A stretch of DNA of 64,000 nt from Russula earlei (Eukaryota > Basidiomycota > Agaricomycetes > Russulales > Russulaceae): NCBI GenBank assembly GCA_025769875.1, contig JAGFNK010000069.1, positions 93,850 through 157,849 on the forward strand. The letters run 5' to 3'. Below are positions 60,471-64,000 of this stretch, one piece after another (positions within the stretch are counted from its first letter, which is position 1; every line of letters begins with the position of its first letter). A program made the position numbers and the translations under genes. Under the pieces are notes generated by a model, which ran no database searches, was not told where the DNA came from, and saw nothing but the letters and a program-made list of their open reading frames with translations.

Positions 60471-61377
60471 CGATGCCGACTTGACGTAAGTCACGTTGGA
60501 GAACAGATGGGATAGCATTTTCACCAGCTCTACGTCTTCGATGGCATCAACGACACAACACGTATCGCTCCGCAACGCCGAGCTCCCCGCAATCTGCTGT
60601 GTATCTATGCGAGAAACTGGGCGGTGTTGCATTGACGTTCAGTCAATCTGAAACCTTTGTATGTTTGGATGGGGGTGTCTCCTTACGGCGTATTAATACA
60701 ATGTACGCCTGCACCGTTGTATAACATAGCCGACAAGCGACAACTCAATCCGCGGCAACGTAAGCAGACAAGTAGGGGGCTAGGTTGGGTCGTACCGAGC
60801 TCTCTCCGCCTCACGTGGGGGGAGGGGGCGTATCCGCAACCTCACACCGATCGGCTAAAAATAGAGGAATGTGTCGCCGTTGCCGCGCCTTTTGGTGCTG
60901 TACTGCAGCATGGGATTAAAAGTGTCGGGCCCGACCATGTGGGGGCCCGTTTCTCTGTTTCTGGTGTGTGGGAATGCGGGCGCGACCCATAAGGTCAAGG
61001 CGCACTCCGGGTGACGTTGGTACGGCAGCCGTCGCAGATCACAACGACAACGGCAACTGAACCTTCTGCTGCACGACGGGCTCTCTGCCCCTGATGCCTG
61101 AGCAAGCGCAGAGAAGAGAGATACGTGAAGCCAGAGAAGGCTTGATGGGTTCAACCGCGCAGGCACACACCACTTAAGGCACAGGACGGCTTACAGTTGT
61201 GCTGCTTTACGAGAACGTCGTTTACGCGATCATGAAGGGTCAGGGAAGTGACTGGAGCATAGGCGCCGACGAGGATCGGATTACGGTGAAGATGTAGCTA
61301 TTATAATAATATGCCCACATGTGGATGTGAGAATGATATCTAGGCCCGGTGCATCGATCGTGCGGTGCCTGTATGGA
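60471..61377. other. Intergenic region between convergent E1-alpha and SMC6 genes
   Basis: 907 bases between two convergent 3' ends. Open frames of up to 111 codons (for example 60657-60992) lack any conserved motif and cover each other on opposite strands. No gene, RNA or repeat is supported. Confidence 0.5.
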
Positions 61378-64000
61378 CTATGCTACAGAGGTGCCCCCCG
61401 CCAACGTACCCTGGCCGCGTTCCGGATCTGACATGCGATGAACGCGTACGGTGGGGCCGACGTGGATGTTTTGCATATTTTGCGGGGTGATGAGTATATA
61501 TTGCTTTCCGTCGGACGAGTTGGCTGTGTCGATCTGAAAGGGTATATGGTTGGGTGCGGTTCCCTAGTCAAATTGAATTGTGAACATCCCGTACCATCAT
61601 CTTCATGCTGATGCGGCGATTGACCGCATCCATAAACACGTCGAACTCGTCTGATTTCCCCGTAAGTTCACGATTCTCTCAAGGCGGTCACGGGAGCGTA
61701 CCAAGGCAGCGAATAGGGCTTCCAATCGACTCCCACATAGCAAGGAGCAAGCAAATGGTTGCAAACGACTTCTCCCCACCACTGAGCGAACGCGGGTCCT
61801 TGTCGCGATTCCCGCCGCTTTGGGCACTGTTTTGATCATCAGTTTGGACCTGTGTAGGTACCGGTGAGTTGGTGGTCGGTCCGAAGAGCGCGGAGGTCAC
61901 CGCACCTTCAGTTGCAAAGTTCCGTCGTGATGATTGAAGAGAACCTTGCCAAAATAACCACGGTTCGAAAGATGGTACTGAAACACGACCTTGCAACGGA
62001 ATGCGATATGGCGTCGGAAGTCATGCCATTTCTCCAAGCGGAGGCGAAGGGATTGCTTGAGAGCCTACGTCCGGGTCCAGGTACGTGGTCAACAGGGAAC
62101 GATGGCGCGAGAGGGTAACGCGCTAACCCTGTTCAACGACGCCATGCTTTTCAGATCTCTCTGCGCCGTCTCGAGCGCAGCTCGCGCCTTGTTAACCTCA
62201 ACCGCCATCTCTTCTACTGATGCGCCTTGTCTGTTCATTTGTGAATGGCCACGAAGCGGCCCGAGTACAGAAACATCACACACCGCTTCTCGCGCTCCTT
62301 TAAGGCAGCCTGCACAGAATCCAGGTTGCGCTGAACGGTTTGGACCTTCCTAGGATTAGGAACGCGAGCGCAGTACTTCTCTGCTTCTCTTGTCCACTCC
62401 TGAGAGGCCAAAGGCTGTCAAAGGATGCGAAATAAGGTGTATTCTCAAACTCGCCTCAAACTCGCGTTGGACGATATCCAACTGCTCCTTTGCTTCCCGG
62501 ATCTTCTTTTCTTCATCAAGAAGTTTTTTCGCCCAGTGCTGCTGTTCATTCTGCCCTGCCAGTCGCTGTTCAGCAGCTTGCGTAACTCGTGCCTGGAACA
62601 GAAGGGTGATCAGCCTTGATGCGGTGAGCAGCGAGCGCCTGCGAACCTGAGCCTCTTGTCGCCGATTATCAAAAGCATCGATTTGGTTCTTGACCTCATT
62701 CAACTCTTTGAGTAGAGGCTCTTGCACTTTGTCAATGACTACCTTTTGCTCGGCAATACTAGTATATTGTGCCATGAGGGATTCCTTCTCAGCCACCATT
62801 TCCTACACTGATAAAATTGACGTCAGGTATATGAGATAAGTTGGGTACACTATCACCTTCAGCGCTTCGTCGAGCCCCGAAGTTTCAACGAGCACATTAT
62901 CGTTAGCCTCCGTCTGTACGGAATCACGGGTAGCCCGCAAGCCACTCAGTTGTCGTTGGATATTTTGGCATTGACGCTGAAAACAACTTTGAGACAAATC
63001 AACGAGAAAGGGTTTCCTTCGAACCGTACCTGGGGCCTTTCGATCTCGTGTTGGGCTTGCATGAAGCGCTCACGCAATTCACTGAGCCGGGAGGTCAGGG
63101 TTTGCAACTTTGCATCCTCGGACTCAGCCTGCCCCTGAAAGTACCTGGAGGGAGGAAGTAATAAACAGGGAACAGAATGCGAGTAATGGGGGATGGAAAC
63201 AAACAAACCGAAGTTGACTCTCGGCATTTTTGTCGGAGAAAAGTAGGTTTCGGGGATCGTTTGCCTTCAGTGCGTGCAATGGCTGCGATTGCCCACCACC
63301 ATCGCTGGGATGAGATGAAGTCATGCGGGGTATCCAATTGAAGGGGTGGGGAGACAAACCTCCAGCGCTGCACACGCCACCGGTCCGCGGTCAGGCATAG
63401 CCCACCTCCATTGACACCGCTCAGTAGCTCGTCGGCTGCGCTGCGTGTCGGGGCTAAGAGAGTCCGTTCAATCCTCGCTTGATTGATGAGTATGCGGAGG
63501 ACGAATTCATCGGACACCTTTCAAGTGGACTGCTTTGAGAATCACGGTGGACGGAGGGGTGGCGAACTTACGTCAAGTACACGAAGGATAGTCAGGTAGT
63601 CCAGCGCTGGCTCTCCAGACTTGTAGTCAAATAGATCAACTTCGGATACGAATACGTCAATATGCGGGCTAGGGATTATTTGTAAGCTTAACAGGAGAGC
63701 ATGAAACAAAGTACAATCCACCCACTTTCCGCTCTCCCTTAACAACTTCTTCAACACGGGCAGATCCCTAGTGTCCGTCACGGCGAAGGACGACATATGA
63801 GAACCGAGGACAACCCTCAGCAAATCCGCCCATATACGATCCTTCATTTTCACGTAGACACCAAGTGGGCCGAGCGGCTTCTGCCCATGCCATTCCATTG
63901 TTCCGATGTGCTCCAGGACCTTCTTGAGGTCGCGCCCATATGGCGCGAGTGAATTGTTTTGCTGCTCGACACAACGCTGGATCTGCTCTCGCAAACCCTT
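61378..64000 (-). CDS. SMC6: SMC6, structural maintenance of chromosomes protein 6 (3' part; start beyond window)
   Basis: Component of the SMC5/6 complex in recombination and repair. Reading on the minus strand from the window edge: coiled coil and hinge (QKPLGPLGVYVKMKDRIWAD, MSSFAVTDTRDLPVLKKLL; about 63990-63700), RILINQARIERTLLAP, then long coiled coil (LQTLTSRLSELRERFMQAQ, IQRQLSGLRATRDSVQTEA, EPLLKELNEVKNQIDAF, LLDEEKKIREAKEQLDIV). The C-terminal ATPase head follows: ABC signature RSLSGGEKSFATICLLLAMW (about 61790-61735), Walker B CLDEFDVFMDAVNRR split by an intron, and QYILITPQNMQNI. The last exon ends at TAG 61380-61378 after GGTSVA. The N-terminal Walker A lies outside the window. 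Several introns interrupt it; not every junction was checked. Confidence 0.9.

Overview
The window looks like nuclear DNA of a filamentous basidiomycete, most likely an Agaricomycete. The evidence is the dense short introns (about 48-65 nt, GT..AG), the set of single-copy fungal genes, a chromodomain Ty3/gypsy element, many Ty1/copia remnants, and a Ser/Pro-rich single-pass membrane protein of a kind common in mushrooms. The species cannot be fixed from sequence alone.

Left gene block (1-21.3 kb). Two tandem plus-strand ATG26-type sterol 3-beta-glucosyltransferases (the first lacks its 5' end) are followed by about 2 kb without a gene. Next come four minus-strand genes: an MPS1/TTK spindle-checkpoint kinase (carrying an apparent 1-nt frameshift), a nitronate monooxygenase, a PrxQ/BCP-type peroxiredoxin and the mitochondrial import chaperone TIM9. 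On the plus strand are a DAHP synthase (first step of aromatic amino acid synthesis) and a small basic MGKSAK-type protein.

Decayed transition zone (21.3-28.2 kb). A frameshifted, truncated copy of a STRAP-like WD40 gene sits between low-complexity Ser/Pro/Thr/Ala-coding tracts. A 2-kb near-palindrome follows, with two divergently transcribed small secreted peptide genes, one in each arm. Their signal peptides and introns are almost identical, but the predicted mature peptides after a Lys-Arg site are strongly diverged. Next is a broken ALG7 copy.

Transposon block (28.2-54.5 kb). A Mutator-like element (28198-40338) is split by a complete 9.2-kb Ty3/gypsy chromovirus (29754-38976; LTRs of 881 bp, TSD TTGGG), which itself carries a solo LTR (TSD CTCAC). 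The chromovirus has an extra open reading frame downstream of pol that encodes a second CCHC zinc knuckle. To the right are a hAT relic, three broken Ty1/copia copies in both orientations, several solo LTRs with 5-bp target duplications, a tRNA-like SINE-type insertion and a Tc1/mariner element inside a copia element.

Right gene block (56.6-64 kb). This is intact host sequence again: a minus-strand type I membrane protein, divergent from a mitochondrial branched-chain 2-oxoacid dehydrogenase E1-alpha gene (with an apparent 8-nt microexon), then the 3' part of SMC6 on the minus strand. No CRISPR array, rRNA gene or bacterial-type operon was seen.
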